This document shows, piece by piece, positions 50,001-62,299 of a stretch of DNA of 64,000 bases. Position 1 is the stretch's first letter, and the number at the start of each line of letters is the position of its first letter. The notes beneath the pieces are model-generated. The model made no database searches. It saw nothing but the letters and a program-made list of their open reading frames with translations, and was not told the DNA's origin. The position numbers and the translations under genes are program-made. Source of the stretch: Solicoccozyma terricola (lineage: Eukaryota; Basidiomycota; Tremellomycetes; Filobasidiales; Piskurozymaceae); contig BCLD01000001.1 of the NCBI GenBank assembly GCA_001600875.1, positions 1,492,070-1,556,069 of the forward strand, read 5' to 3'.

Positions 50001-50464
50001 TCAGAACAAGCCGTTTAAGACCCAAATCAGTTACTTCTACAGTTCTGTTTCTACATCCCCGTCGACTTGTGGGTTTCCTTCTTGATGGTGTCGTCTGTTT
50101 GCATGGAAGTTGCAAAAGGACAAAACTGTCGCTGCGAGTGCTAGTTCCTGCTGTCAAGACCTACTTCATCGAGGAGACGGTTCGACCGCTAAGCAACCCG
50201 CAGACTGCTTGTAATGTTAAGAATCCCCGCCCGATAAACGTTCCCTTCCTCCTCCAGAGGATATCTCGCAGGTAGTCGTAGTGGTAACACCAGCTTCGAT
50301 GCTTGAGACGAGGTCCTTGTACTGCGATTTGCTCGACAGGGGAATCCGGCCATGGTGAACCTCCCGGATCCCTCACCAGGAACTAACTCGCAGTTCTCCC
50401 CCAAATTTCTCTCCTTCTCTCTTGTAATCCCAACCTGAATCCCTTCTTTCCCGATTCCCTCTTC
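47028..50464. other. 3.4-kb region without a recognised gene
   Basis: The longest gene-poor stretch in the window lies between the zinc-finger gene and the SDH assembly factor, both on the minus strand. It contains several minus-strand frames of modest size (for example 49106-49675, 189 codons, ending in a GSSGSSGS-like stretch) and many stretches ending in GTAAGT/GTGAGT-like donors, but no protein family is recognised. It may be an extended promoter or leader of the zinc-finger gene or hold noncoding RNA. A 24-base G-rich/C-rich asymmetry (47094-47106) lies near the leader. Confidence 0.4.
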
Positions 50465-51218
50465 TCAACCCGAGTTGTCACCACCACCACCACCACCACC
50501 GCTGCTGCTGCTGCTGCTAAACGCATGACATCGTTCAACCTCGGCATTCCACCATTTCCACATGGCTTCGCTAGCTCTGATCCGAGTAACTGATGGTTCT
50601 TCAAGCGTTTCTAAAGTTCTAGTGAAGCGGCGGATCTTCAGCGTTCGAGATGCATATTGAGAAGAAGAAAAATAAAACAGAAAACCCGGCAGGGAATGTG
50701 AAATGAACCCCGATGAAGGTATACCATATTCAGCGTTTTTTCCCCTTCTCACACCGACCAATCATTCATAAAATGATTACTGTCTCTCACATACCTGATA
50801 TTCAATTGCACTATGATCCCTTGGTGTTAATTTCGGATGTCTGAAATTATATCGAAGATGAAGGAGGAAATCCGCTTGTGCTTCCTATAGAGATCAATCC
50901 CAATAATCGAGGGGGAAAAAACATTGCAACGTCAGTTTTTTTTTCTTTTGCAGGGTTGGTAATATGAATAAAAATGCGGATTGAGTGGATTGAGATGCAT
51001 ACGGTGGGTTTTGACATGACATTTTTTAGTCCACTGAGTGCAACGACAGCGAAAAAGAACCCCGTTGGAAAAACGGAGGTAGATGGAACAAGGAGAAGAT
51101 CATGAGATCGATTGATTCCAAGCGTTCATAAACCTCACCCACACCAACGCACGGCTCACCGTTTATACAACGCGAGAACCTCTTTCTGCAATCCGGAGCG
51201 CGGTCTAGGAGGCATCAT
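50465..51218 (-). CDS. SDH6: Succinate dehydrogenase assembly factor 1 (Sdh6/SDHAF1, LYR family)
   Basis: A mitochondrial LYR-type factor that helps insert iron-sulfur clusters into the SDH iron-sulfur subunit (family knowledge). Four small exons join in frame: 51218-51160 (MMPPRPRSGLQKEVLALYKR, split within Arg), a 31-base exon GLKNVMSKPT, a 90-base exon EAQADFLLHLRYNFRHPKLT...IEYQ, and 50635-50465 starting IRRFTRTLETLEEPSVTRI and ending in short Ser and Gly runs. In total 116 residues, close to the family. The LYR-type motif appears as LALYKR, and the downstream Arg/Phe...IEYxxRR pattern matches SDHAF1. The first ATG pair (51218 or 51215) is ambiguous. The Ser/Gly repeats at the end are unusual and come from trinucleotide repeats. 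Confidence 0.85.
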
Positions 51219-51619
51219 GAAAGGGTTGGTAGCAGCTCAAATTGGACAAAACGTCGATGATGAGAGAATATCATTCAACCTAGTGAGATTTCGATCGGAT
51301 GAGATCGAATATTACGTCAGCCGAAATCTCAGTGGCCCGGGTTTGGGGGAGGGGGTGGGACCCCATCCCCCAATGTTCAACAACGACATCGCAAGCAAAG
51401 GGCAGTAGAGTTTTCATAATCCAAAAAAATCCACATGCCGTACAAGACAAAGACAAAGCCAACTAAAGCTCGTCTCTCTCCCTGGAAAGAAGAAACCCTT
51501 CCGACTTTCTCCATTTCCCTGTAAGGATATCCCCCCCCTACGTCTCCCCCTCGTGCTTCGATTGAGCTAACGAGGGTTTCTCGAAAGGACTCCTGTTTCC
51601 CTGTTACTCTTCTCTCCGC
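51219..51619. other. Intergenic region between eL33 and SDH6
   Basis: This is the 3' flank of eL33 and the promoter of SDH6 (both minus strand). No gene is seen. Confidence 0.4.
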
Positions 51620-52738
51620 TTAGATGGTGGATGGGAAGAGCATCTGTGAGGTGGTAACGGAGGTATAACAAAAGTCGTCAGTATGGTGAATCAAGTTGTT
51701 TGGGAAGATGAGACCGCGAAGGACGCACGATTCGGCAAGAAGCACCGAAGCTGTGTGCTGGGAGGTTGTTCCTGAACTTTGACTTTACGACGCCAGAGTT
51801 ACCGTGAGAGCGGGAGATTCGGCTGATGAAACAATTGTATCGTTAGGGGGACTTGTTATTCGGAGCTGGTATTCTGGACTGGTTCCACTCACCCCCACAT
51901 GACGCGGTACTTGCTACCCTTGATCTCTCGCTTGGCCTTGTAGACGTAAGCCACTCGCTGAATAGGAGGAAGATTAGACGTCGATGTTAGTGAATGGTCG
52001 TGTATTTTGAAACGCCCATCCGACTTGAGGTTCCACACATCTAGCATGTTGGATCGAATAGCTGCTGCCAATGGCTGACATGGAACTTCCGATTGCAGAA
52101 CGCCAACGATTCCGTGTCGACGACCACAGTGTCGAACATATTCGGGTATCCCGACTTGGGATGTCCCAATAGAATCTCCCGTTGGTTATGCGTGTTGCTC
52201 CACGTCCATCTGCCCCTCTTCATCCTTCTCTCCTCATCCTCGTATCTCAATCCCATTCCTTCTACGATTCTTCCCTCCAAACCGATTCTACATTCCGTTC
52301 CATCAACTCACCTTACCGAGGTAGAACTGAGCTGCCTCCTTGGTGTCAACACCCTCGATCTGGATCAACGACTGGTTTGGTCGAGTGTTCCTCTTTCCTC
52401 GCTTGTGGGACATGATCCTAGCCTTGGTGTAGAGACTACATTTTGGTGTGAATGAGTTGAGGTTATTCCAAAAACACAGAAAGTTGCAATCGTTTGCAAG
52501 AGGAGGGTTATTGAATGCATTTGAATTTGCCATTGAGGTATGGTCCAGCGACGAGTTGAAGAGGACACGCAAGTAGATGGGAACAAGAGGAGCAAAATTC
52601 GTTAGAAACCAAAACATCCATCAATCATCCTAACATCCATTCCATTCCAAGCTCACCGAGTCTGCAATAATGAATCAAGATCATCAGTGAACAATTCAAT
52701 ATGAACAGCGCATAACCATATCAACTCACGGAACCCAT
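51620..52738 (-). CDS. RPL33: 60S ribosomal protein eL33 (L35a), with 5-base micro-exon
   Basis: A structural protein of the large ribosomal subunit. Exon 1 (52738-52730) is nine bases, ATGGGTTCC. Exon 2 (52661-52657) is only ACTCG, between clean CAG and GTGAGC borders. Exon 3 starts TCTCTACACCAAG. They join to [20 protein letters not shown], then [68 protein letters not shown], giving 106 residues, the usual length. A further late intron separates CRI from MLFPSTI. The micro-exon supplies the TR of GSTRLY, which the family requires, so skipping it would shift the frame. The introns are long relative to the coding parts, as in many ribosomal protein genes; I looked for C/D box snoRNAs there and saw none clearly. 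Confidence 0.94.
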
Positions 52739-53415
52739 TGTTGCCTTGCTTCTACCCGTTACTTTTGGTCTTGATGGTGGTGGTGGATGGGGTCTTGACG
52801 GTGGATACGAGGGGTTGAGAGCGAGCGAGGTCGGGCGGCTGGATTAAGCGCGGCAGAGTGGGCTGCCGGATAAGCGCATGGAAGCGGTGCGCTTGGGGGA
52901 TGACTTGAAATCCCTCTTCGGCTTTCCATCACTGATGACGCATCTTAACTCCGACGGTAGGGCTGTGTCTCACACGTCATTGAAGCCCACAACGCACTAT
53001 CACGAAGGTTGAAAGTACCCCCTACCTTCTCTTTTTACGGTCCCTTCCTCCCTTCCCTTCTTTCTCAAGTATCACACCTCGATGCAGTCAACGGACTGCT
53101 CTCGCGATCCTTGTATCGATGACACGCCGGCGCAAGTCAGTGTGTCATCGCACGGGTCAATTCGGGAAACGGAGCGAGGTCAGAGAAGCGACGTTTCGAC
53201 GTTGGGGAGATTCGCTGGTGGTTCAACGTCTTGGGTTGTCTGGGTGGGTAATTTAACACTGCGACTCGAGCTTGTTTGGATCATGTATATGGTGGTCTCG
53301 TATATACTATTCATACTTGGTTGTTTATGACTTTTACAATTCGTTTCCTCATCGTCCCTTTCCATGATCGCACTCACTGCCTGGAACAGGTGCTAGTGCT
53401 TTCCTAATACTACTG
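52739..53415. other. Intergenic region upstream of eL33
   Basis: This is the promoter of eL33, plus the 3' flank of the TAP-type hydrolase. An ACACGTCATTGAAG element at about 52971 resembles the repeats at 29482-29564. An 82-codon plus-strand frame at 53082 is not supported. Confidence 0.4.
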
Positions 53416-56040
53416 TCACATCGAATCCAACTGAGAATCCATCACCTTACCCATAATCTCGGCCAACACCTCCGCTTCCCCACTCCCAAACCTCGCTTCA
53501 TCGTCCGAAGGGAAAAGCGTTTCATCAGCTTCACAAACAATCACATCGTCGAACAAGGTGTTGTTGACAAAGTATGATTGTACCGTCTTAATGGTGCAGA
53601 GCTGGAGTGTTAGGGCAGGGCGTTCAATATTTCGTCAGATTTCAGTCGTCAGGGTTCGAACATCTTTCTACACTCACAGATGTGAATGCGATGGAACAGT
53701 GACCTGCGGTGTTTTGCACGATGAGACGAGAATCTTTGATTTGGTCGTGGATCCTCTGGGCATTGAAGAGTGGACAAATAGAGTCGTGCTGTGTGCAGAG
53801 GGTGCATCCAAGATAATCAGCCTAGGTTCGTGCGTTTGCTGCCTTCGATGGGGGTACTCACCTTGTTGCCGCTGAGATGGTAACGACATGGCTCTGTCAA
53901 TGACGGCCAAAAAAGGCAGGACCTAGCCAGCAGGCCCATTCCCCACACTCACATGATCAACATCGGATTGGAAAGCTTAGATTGTAATGGTCCTGCGAAC
54001 TGTCCAGGACCCCCCAAAGCCACCAGATCAGACACCTCCCACATCCCACATCCCACATCCCACATCCCACATCCCACATCCCACATCCCACATCCCACAT
54101 ATCCAAATCCACCTTCATCCACTCACCCTCTCACCAGTCTCGCTATCCCAATTCCAACAAACCTCCAACATCCCCGCAAAATGTCTTGTATGTTCTTTCA
54201 CATCGTTGATAATCTGCTTGAGCATAGTTGGCACCCTATCCTCCTTGGATACAGGCCAAGGCAACTCGTCTGAACATCCAACACGAGCTCCAGCCCAACG
54301 AGTGTCGCTTTCTATCGTGTTGTTCAATTGGACAATAGCAGTTTGTAATTCGTAGATGGCGGTACCATTGCCGTGTATGGTTTCATACAGCTGCTGGGCG
54401 AGTATTGGCCAACTGCGGGGTTTGTACATGGACATCCGCATTTGGTCTGGAGGATGGGATGGGGTTTCACCCGTAGGAGGTGAGTGGCGACATTAAATCT
54501 CAGAATGGGGAAAGAGACGTACCAAGAACCTGTCCCCTGATGAGGAGTCCCGGCTGGGAGGTATTAATCACTGGTAATGGACGATTGTAAAGTGACTCTA
54601 GGAGATCGTCGACTCTTTGGCTGATTTCAGCTGCGGTCGTTTTCTTTGATGTAGCAAGCGCGCATCGACCCGGTCCAGCCTGTAGTTACCCCATCACGTC
54701 AGACAATCGGCATTGCTGAAGTGTCGATTCGATATCCCCTGCGGCATACCTTAGCGCACTCATCCAAGAAAGTCTCCCACGAATCCTCAAAGCCGACCAA
54801 GTAAAACTCGGCAGTTGTAGCATAATGGGGCTGGTTATACCATGTTTCAACGGCCATCACAGCATCGATGATCACCTTTCCCATCCGGTTTGGGAACATG
54901 GCGGTGAGGTAGGTTCCAACGGTGGTGCCGTAACTGAATCCCCAGTAATTGATGGGGGCATCTGGGCCATCGAGGAGAGTGGAGAGATACCTGAAGAACC
55001 ACAGTCGTCAACCGAGAGTAGGTTGCATCAGCATGTCCTGTAGTCATCCACTTACTCGATGTCTCTCACAACATGCGCCGTACTCATATACGGTCCAGCT
55101 CCCTCTGGATCTTCACATAGTCCGCCAATCACCTCATCCTGAGCGTCAGATGCTGATAGCTGTTTCTCTAGTTCTGCGATAGCAACAGGGTCAGAGAGGT
55201 TGCCGTGTGGCCAGAACGCGCTGTACGGCTTGGCGCGGATAGCGTATAGATCTTCTTGAGTTTGGTTGGTGAAGCATCTGGAAGAGAGGAACACGCATAA
55301 GATTGCCTTGCAGCTATGCTAACATGAATATACCCACCGGAACCTTGGCTTCGTCTTTCCAATACCGCGAGGATCGAAGCCGATCTGGCCATTGAGCAAG
55401 GTTGTCAGGGTCCCTGGGGATATCAATCAGTACGCTGGTTAGCACTCACAATATCATGCTTGCCGCCTGTAAGTAGCTGCAGTTCAGGTCCAATACGAGA
55501 GATGAAGCTGAATCCGGAACCTCCAGGCCCACCCTAAACGGCATCGCAGAGAAACATCAGCCATATCCTACAAGCAGATTCACCAGAGCAGGAGACCTAC
55601 GGGGTTGGTGAAGATACTGCCCTGTCTGTCTTTAGCGAGGGTGGGGTAGATGATCATTGCAATAGATGCGTTTCCCTTCTCCGGGTGATGGTAGTCAAGT
55701 GGGACACTGTATGGTTTGAGGATTGGGATGAGGACGACGACAACCTAGTTCGGCGGCAGGACTTTGATACTAACGAAACATCGGCACACTTGTACCCCTT
55801 GAGATCATCTCCACAGTTATACCAAGAAATCGGGCCGTCTTTAGGAACACCATCACCACTAACCCATCCAGTCGGTACAGATGTAGCAACAAAGCTAGAA
55901 GGCAGCGAGCCCCAAACCATGATACTGGCAATTACTCCTGCAAGAAGCCATCTTGAACGATTCGATCTAGGCGGCTTGCTGGGGACGTTGCCGTATGAGG
56001 AATCCGTTGGCAACATCGCAGCTTCCTTTCTGCTCAACAT
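53416..56040 (-). CDS. Membrane-anchored TAP-like alpha/beta hydrolase (peptidase S33 type)
   Basis: A predicted secreted or membrane-anchored exopeptidase related to tripeptidyl aminopeptidases. Starting MLSRKEAAMLPTDSSYGNVP, a basic stretch precedes one membrane helix (WLLAGVIASIMVWGSLPSSF), so the catalytic part faces the lumen or outside. About twelve exons join to YNCGDDLKGYKCADVSVPLD, GGPGGSGFSFI (oxyanion region), IGFDPRGIGKT, the nucleophile elbow YWGFSYGTTVG (Ser in GFSYG), and the C-terminal TAP-type domain with NPMLIIGNKHDSICPLFNAQ (catalytic Asp) and LIVQNTAGHCSIAFTS (catalytic His). It ends VMDSQLDSM. All triad positions are present, so it should be active; the substrate is unknown. 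One intron carries a heptamer repeat. Confidence 0.88.
54038..54100. repeat. (CCCACAT)9 minisatellite in an intron
   Basis: Nine perfect head-to-tail copies of a 7-base unit lie in an intron of the TAP-like hydrolase gene, just after the exon ending near 54126 on the coding strand. Spacer-free, so not a CRISPR. Confidence 0.92.
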
Positions 56041-56350
56041 TGTGCTGACTTCCAAGAATGTAGTATGACTGGCAACAGTGAAACACCAACACCTTGCACC
56101 TCGATAGGTGACCCGACCCACATGCGGGCTATCGATCGCTCGGCATTGTCCGATCTAATCATTCCGGCGCGCATCAATCGCCGAAACGAATGCTCCGGAT
56201 TGACATTCGGATTGTCGTTCGTCATGTATCGCTAAAGGCTATCTATATATTACTCTCATCAGTCTAGGCTTGCATGTGTTTCCGCAAGTTGTCGTATTCT
56301 GGAAGACCAAAGGGCAGGGTCAAGGACGATCTCCTCGCCGCCGCCCCTCA
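56041..56350. other. Intergenic region
   Basis: This is the promoter of the TAP-like hydrolase and the 3' flank of the chitinase. The hydrolase frame extends upstream to 56121 without conserved sequence. No other gene is seen. Confidence 0.4.
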
Positions 56351-58468
56351 TTACTCACTGCTCTCCATATAGTCCAAGTCATTCTCCCTCCATTCCAGAC
56401 CTCCCATTTGCTGAGCCACGAGCGGCACCAAGGCCTCATGACCTCTTGGTCCAGCACGCTGATCCAATGAAAGCTCCCAGAACATTGCACCCCCCAGGCC
56501 AGATTGGGCGATGTAACGCGCTTTGGCAGCGGCGATGCGGGCGGTGTCGTATGAGATGAGCTCGCGTTTGTTCCTGTGGGCCGACAGCGGATGTCTTAAG
56601 CTCATACATTGGGGACGGACGAGGTGGCTAGTACACTCACACATCGTAGGAATAAGATGTCCCATTCCGCTCGTCCTCGTGAACCTGAGCACCTTCGAGA
56701 GGTAACTGGCGGTAATCCCAAACCCCTCCACCGTCGGTTCCCGGACCAACACCTGACATCATATTGCTAGTCAGCCGCCAGCTCAAGACCCGCACAGGAG
56801 GAAAAACGTCTTACCATTGAATGAATGGCCGATTCCATTAGTATTGCAGAACGCTCTTCCGTACGCAGGGATACCTTACCATTATGAAACACGTCAGCAC
56901 GATTCATATGTTATACATGACTATGTCAACTCACCAATCACCATCTTACTAGGATGAAGACCCCTGGATCTGTAGAATTGAACAGCAGCATCGACTGAAG
57001 GAGCTCCGGGTGGTGCGTATAGAGGCGCTTGATGCCCTGCTACGGTATCCCACGAGCCGGCGAACTGGAACGAGTCCGATAGGAAACTCCCTTTAGTTAG
57101 ATTTCGAAGGATTACATCAATTCGATCCTTACATCGTACGCCTATCAACGTGTTATCGTCAGCACTGCTTTGACTGATAACTCAGTTCCATGACATACCA
57201 TCAAATTCCAAAAGTCTAGATATTGATCCATCTCCGACACAAGCAACTTTTGAGCGTGTTCTAATCCACAAGGCGCTGCAATCTACCAAGCTGAATCAGT
57301 CCAAACGTCTCGCCCTACATTCCCGACGCAAAACTGACTGTCAACTGATATTGTCCAGGAGGTTTCCCTTTCCTCTGAGCAAGATTTGTCAATCCGTCTC
57401 TACATTCTCGAAGGAGGGAAACGAAAGCTTGAGCTTCTTCGTGATTGGAAGGGTATTCCCAATCGATATCGAGGCTGTGGGTCATTGTCCGTCAATGAAA
57501 TCGCCTTTACGAGTGGAGGATGGGGACTTACCCATCTAAACCAACGTCTTCAACCATTTTGATGGAGCTAGAAACAAATTTAGAACGATGGCTTGGGTGG
57601 ATGAGGTTCTTGAAGTTCTGCATACCACGTAAGAGGGGAACATGAGGACATGATGAGGAAGTACACAGTCTTTGCAGTACATGCCTCTTTGTAAGACCAT
57701 CCGCCGATCGAGATGAGAACCTTGAGGTTCCTATGAGAGTTGGTCATAAATGAGCCTTCGTTCAACTGATACGATCAGCTACCGCTCACCTGTTCCGCTG
57801 CTTTAATAAATAAAGCGCCTTGAAGTTCCCATATAGATTCGTTCCTTCTTCATTCCAGCTGTCGCCTTCATAATGGATCTATCTCTCTTATCCATCAACT
57901 GTCGGAAACAGCATCCAAGATACCACCAAACTCACTTCAACGTCACTCCAGCTATCTGTCAAGACGACTTCTCCCGTCTCAGGTTTAATATTGGCGAATG
58001 CATAGTTGATATGGGTAAGGTGTTCAACAGGGATCATTTGAGGGAAGTATTTGCGACCATAGATACCCCTGGATGATAAGATACAGTGAGTTTCATGCAA
58101 ATAAATTGTAATGGGGATGTACTCAACCAATTGGTCTGAAACGAAACGCAACTGATCAGCGAAGCATCGATACCGCAGGAGAAGTTCACACTCACAAAGT
58201 ATCCAACATTCCTCTTTCCACCTCCTGTTGGTGCTTGTATTGGCCCCGCATAATTTGAAGCCACCTCCTGTTGTTGCTGCTGCTGTGACTGCTGTGATTG
58301 CGGATGCCCTCCAAGATGACCCAGGAACTTTTTCATCGCCAATGAAACTGGTTGGGATTCAGTCGCGGAAAGATATAAAGCAGTGGCTATGAGGACGACT
58401 AGGACGGATACGAGGGACTTTGTGAGACGGGAAGATGGGGTGGACGGCTGGACTGTCGGTATTGGCAT
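56351..58468 (-). CDS. Membrane-anchored GH18 chitinase
   Basis: A family 18 glycoside hydrolase that cleaves chitin, probably in cell-wall remodelling. It starts [20 protein letters not shown] with an N-terminal membrane anchor ([15 protein letters not shown]), a Gln-rich spacer, then the catalytic barrel: [44 protein letters not shown] (substrate-binding SxGG motif), and the catalytic motif [12 protein letters not shown], split by an intron (DxxDxDxE complete). Further along are [27 protein letters not shown] and [13 protein letters not shown], all expected. It ends DYMESSE. There are about ten exons. There is no chitin-binding module or GPI signal. The predicted type II topology suggests action at the plasma membrane or in the secretory route. 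Confidence 0.92.
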
Positions 58469-58626
58469 TGATCGACTTGTGAGGTTGACTTGGGACAGGC
58501 GTTTGATGCACGCACGAAGCGGTGCGCAAGCTGTGCGTCATCATGACGAATCACAGTGCTAACATATTATGGCAGGCAATGTGTTTGTTGGATATTATAT
58601 GCGTCGAGGACCTGAGTACATATCCA

Positions 58627-61600
58627 TCAAGCACATCTGGTCTCCAAAACAATACCTGGAGCATCCGTAGATCAGCCTTTATGCCATACAATACCGAAAC
58701 ACACCACTCACCCGCCCCAATCGTCTCTCCACCGCGTCTCAGTAGAACTCTACCCATATCTTTATTCCGAGCAGCCGTCTCCAAAGAGATCGACGCAGTC
58801 CGTGTAGATTGGGTTGCATTCCGAAGAGTGATCTCAACTTGAGCATGGACGCCTTTCTGCAGCATTCTGTGGTTAGGGACAACGGCAGATTAGTGTGAGC
58901 GTCGCATTTTCGAAGTGGTCTCAGACTCACCTGGGGTTCTGCTTCACGACCTTTCCCTTGTCCAATAGCGCTACTAGCTTGCTGATGGTAGCAGGGACAT
59001 TCGTTGAATGATGGAATAGCTCGATCTGAGGCAAGGGAAAAAGTAGACTTGTCAGAGGTAAAACAACACTAAAACTTTGCAGGGGATGCTCACCTGTGTG
59101 CCAGCGATAATGGGACTGTGCAGATCAAAGGTGAGGATCTGGGCCGTGAACGAAGTGACAAGAGGAATAGGGTCGTTGGTGGGACATAACACGCATCCGA
59201 TACTGAGATGAATCGGATCCACAGCGGCGAGATATAGCGTAACATTCTGACCTGCAGATGCGTACTGGACGGACTCTTCGTCCAGTTCGATCGCTGGCGG
59301 GATTGAATGAGTTCTTCGGGTGATATCCAATAGTTTGCGCATGTTCACTCACTACGGACGATCGCAGTCTCATCTCCTGGTATTATTCGAAGCCGTTCAC
59401 CAACCTGAATAACCCCACTGCAGAGCCGACCAGATACGCCGACACCAGATGAGACTGCCGTTTGACCTTTGAAGACGTTCGCGACAGGGAAACGAAGGGG
59501 TTCTTCTAACGGTCGTACTGGTACCTCGACCTTGTCTTTGATTGAGGTAAAGTGGTTATCAGCCAAAAAAAAGCGATTTCCAACCTTGCGGATACCTACC
59601 AAGTAAATCAAATAGGGTTGGCCCATCATACCACTCCTGCAACTCTGCGCAATCCCGGTTTACTAGATTGATTCCTTCCATAGCTGCTAACGGGATAAAG
59701 GTCGTCTTCGAAGGTGGGAATCCAGCTGCTTGCAAGAACGGTCGCATCGAAGCCTCAATCTCCTCAAAGCGGTACTGAGCCCATGCGACCTGGCAGACGT
59801 CCATCATAGGCGAGATGAGTGTCCCGATGAATTCCTCCGCTACCATCACTTACAGCATCCATCTTATTCACTCCTACAATCAATTCTCTCACTCCAAGGC
59901 TACGAACGAGAAGAGCATGTTCTCTGGTTTGTCCGCCACGATCGAAGCCAGCTTCAAATTCCCCGGGAGACGCATCGACAGCAAGAAGCGCTAGATCTGC
60001 TTGCGCCGCACCTGAGATCATGTTGGGTATGAAATCTTGGTGTCCAGGCGCATCGAGGAGGGTGAATGAGCGGTGAGGTGTCTCGAAGTGAGTTGTCGCA
60101 ATATCAATAGTGACACCGCTGGGAAAGTGAGACACGTTAGGAATTTGACGACGATTGATCAATATTTTTCGGAGATCTCCTCACCGATCTCTCTCGTCAC
60201 CCAGGGCATCCAAACCCCAGGCAAATGCAAAACTGCCCTTCCCTACTCGCTTACTACCTCTCTCATTCGCAGTCTTCTTCTTCTCCGATAACTCGCCAAG
60301 CTCGTATAGTAGTCGACCCATCAATGTGGACTTGCCAGCGTCAACGTGGCCTAAGCAAAGAAGTCATATCTTCGGTGAGAATCGAGTCAGGTTCCCCAAA
60401 AGGGAGTTCACTCACCGATGACTACCAAACTGACGCCCTTCCTCTGCTGCGCCTCCACCTCCCCTCTTAACTTCTCAACCAACTCCGCCCTCTTCATGCT
60501 CATCTCCGGTACCGGCGCATTATCCCGACTAGCCACCTCATCATCCTGTAAGCCCAGACCTGCTAGATCCTGTGCGAGATTTCCTTTTTGAGTCTGCTGT
60601 CCAGCTGAAGATCCCGCTTCCGTTTGTCTTTTCTTGCCGTTTGTTGAACCTCCCCGTGACGATTGAGCAGATGTTGAGGGCGTCGGGGCTTTGACCGCTG
60701 GCACAGGCGTCGCTTTGCCTTTTGCAGCTTCCGCTACACAAGGCAAATAAAAACCGGGATGAAGCCAGCCAAGTCAATACAACCTCAAAATGCCATTACC
60801 ACCTCGAAACAAATGCCCGTTCAGGCCACTCTCTGCTTCTTCATCATTACTTCCACCCCAGCATCAACCGACTTTCTCTCGTTTCGACTGCCACCGCCAC
60901 CGCCACACCCTCCAGCACCCAGCCTCGTCTTCTCCCTCTTCGCCAAAACAAGATCATCTGGACTCGGGCCAGCAAACGGATCCTCCGACAAGCTCGTCAG
61001 GCCGGTCTTGGTGGGTGGAGGTGAGATCACCTCCGTTGGTTTCGTAGTGAGGAGCGCGAAGAACGTTGACGGAGCATTCGAGGTCAAAGTCGATGCCATC
61101 GCTGATGTGAATGAGAAGAGCGGAGATACCTCTTGAACTTCCGTCGTATCAACGTTCATTGAAGTATCGGCCACTCGACCATCCACTTGCAGATGATGCA
61201 AATGTGTATCCATCTCTGTGGCGGGTGCAGTCTTCGCCACTCGAGAAGCAGCTATCCTTTGAGCCAACTTTGAAACTGGTTTCTCTATCTCTCCCTCTGC
61301 AGCAGCTTTGACTGAACCTCTGGATATTGACACAGCCGCACTCTCAGAAGACGCAGCAGCTTTTCTAGCAGCAGCCAACTGAGCCAATTTTGATTTTGGT
61401 TTCGGTCCTTCACCCGCGGGATTGGGCTGTCCCGACAGTGGTATGCTTATGGATCTAGATGAGGCTGATGACTCTTTCTTTGCTTGAGCTGCTTTACGAG
61501 AAGCAGTCAATTTTTGAAGTGCAGTCATAGGTGCCGCAGAGGTTATGACTGGGGTAGCTGAATCTTCTGGCGTTGCCGATGATGAGATTCCAACGGTTTG

Positions 61601-62299
61601 TGGCGGTCTCTTTCCAGGTGGACGAGATGGGAAATTGACCCCTGCAAGAGGGGGAAGATGAGCGCAAAGAAAACATGTCAGTATCTGTAGGATGAGGTTA
61701 TTGAATGAGCTGGAAGGAGAAGAAGAAGGTAGGAAAGAATATGCGAACCTTTTCTGGACTGTGAGGTTTCTCGAATGACGATAGTCGTAACAACCCCGTC
61801 TACCCTCGGCCATCGCACCACGAAAGGCCCCCATATATGTGCTTTAACATGTCGCTCGCTCTATCGAGTGCGTTCTAGCCTCTCTCTCTCTCTCTAGCCT
61901 TTCTTCCACCATACGATTGCTTCCCCACCTCCGAACTCCGCCTCGGACACAAACACTCACCTTTCGCCCTCTCCTTCTTCAAATAATTAACACACTTCTC
62001 AACGTCGAAATAATAGTACCACAAGCTCTCTTGAATCTTGTCATCTGGAATTTGCGGTTTAAGATCTGAGAGAAGGGGTTTTGCTATCGACAGGGAGATT
62101 GCCATTTGTTCTGATGAATTGGAATTTTTCCCGAGGGTATATTGTTTTTCAGCTTTGCAGACGAAAAGGAAGGGGCATGGTATTCACCTTGCTGTTCTTC
62201 CGTCATACCATTACCCTCCTCGTCCTCGTCCTCGTCCTCCTCCTCTGCCATCTCAGCTGTAGGAAAGGTTGGTGTAGTATTTTCAATGAACTGGCTCAT
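58627..62299 (-). CDS. HBS1: Ribosome-rescue GTPase Hbs1 with SKI7-like segment
   Basis: Hbs1 with Dom34/Pelota frees stalled ribosomes. The start [20 protein letters not shown] leads to an acidic exon, then the Hbs1 N-terminal domain ([38 protein letters not shown]). A long exon (about 61640-60950) is disordered with two KLAQL/KLAQR motifs, [14 protein letters not shown] and [18 protein letters not shown]. Next comes the GTPase: [18 protein letters not shown] (P-loop), [12 protein letters not shown] (switch I), [12 protein letters not shown] (G3), GVNKMDA (NKxD), and domains II and III ending [18 protein letters not shown]. The middle exon resembles the SKI7-like exon that other eukaryotes splice in or out of HBS1 to make an exosome-bridging isoform (established for other species, inferred here). 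It shares a promoter with the RING gene at 62672. Confidence 0.92.

Noticed and set aside
54038..54100. Possible CRISPR-like array
   Set aside because: The copies are contiguous 7-mers with no spacers, inside an intron of a eukaryotic gene.
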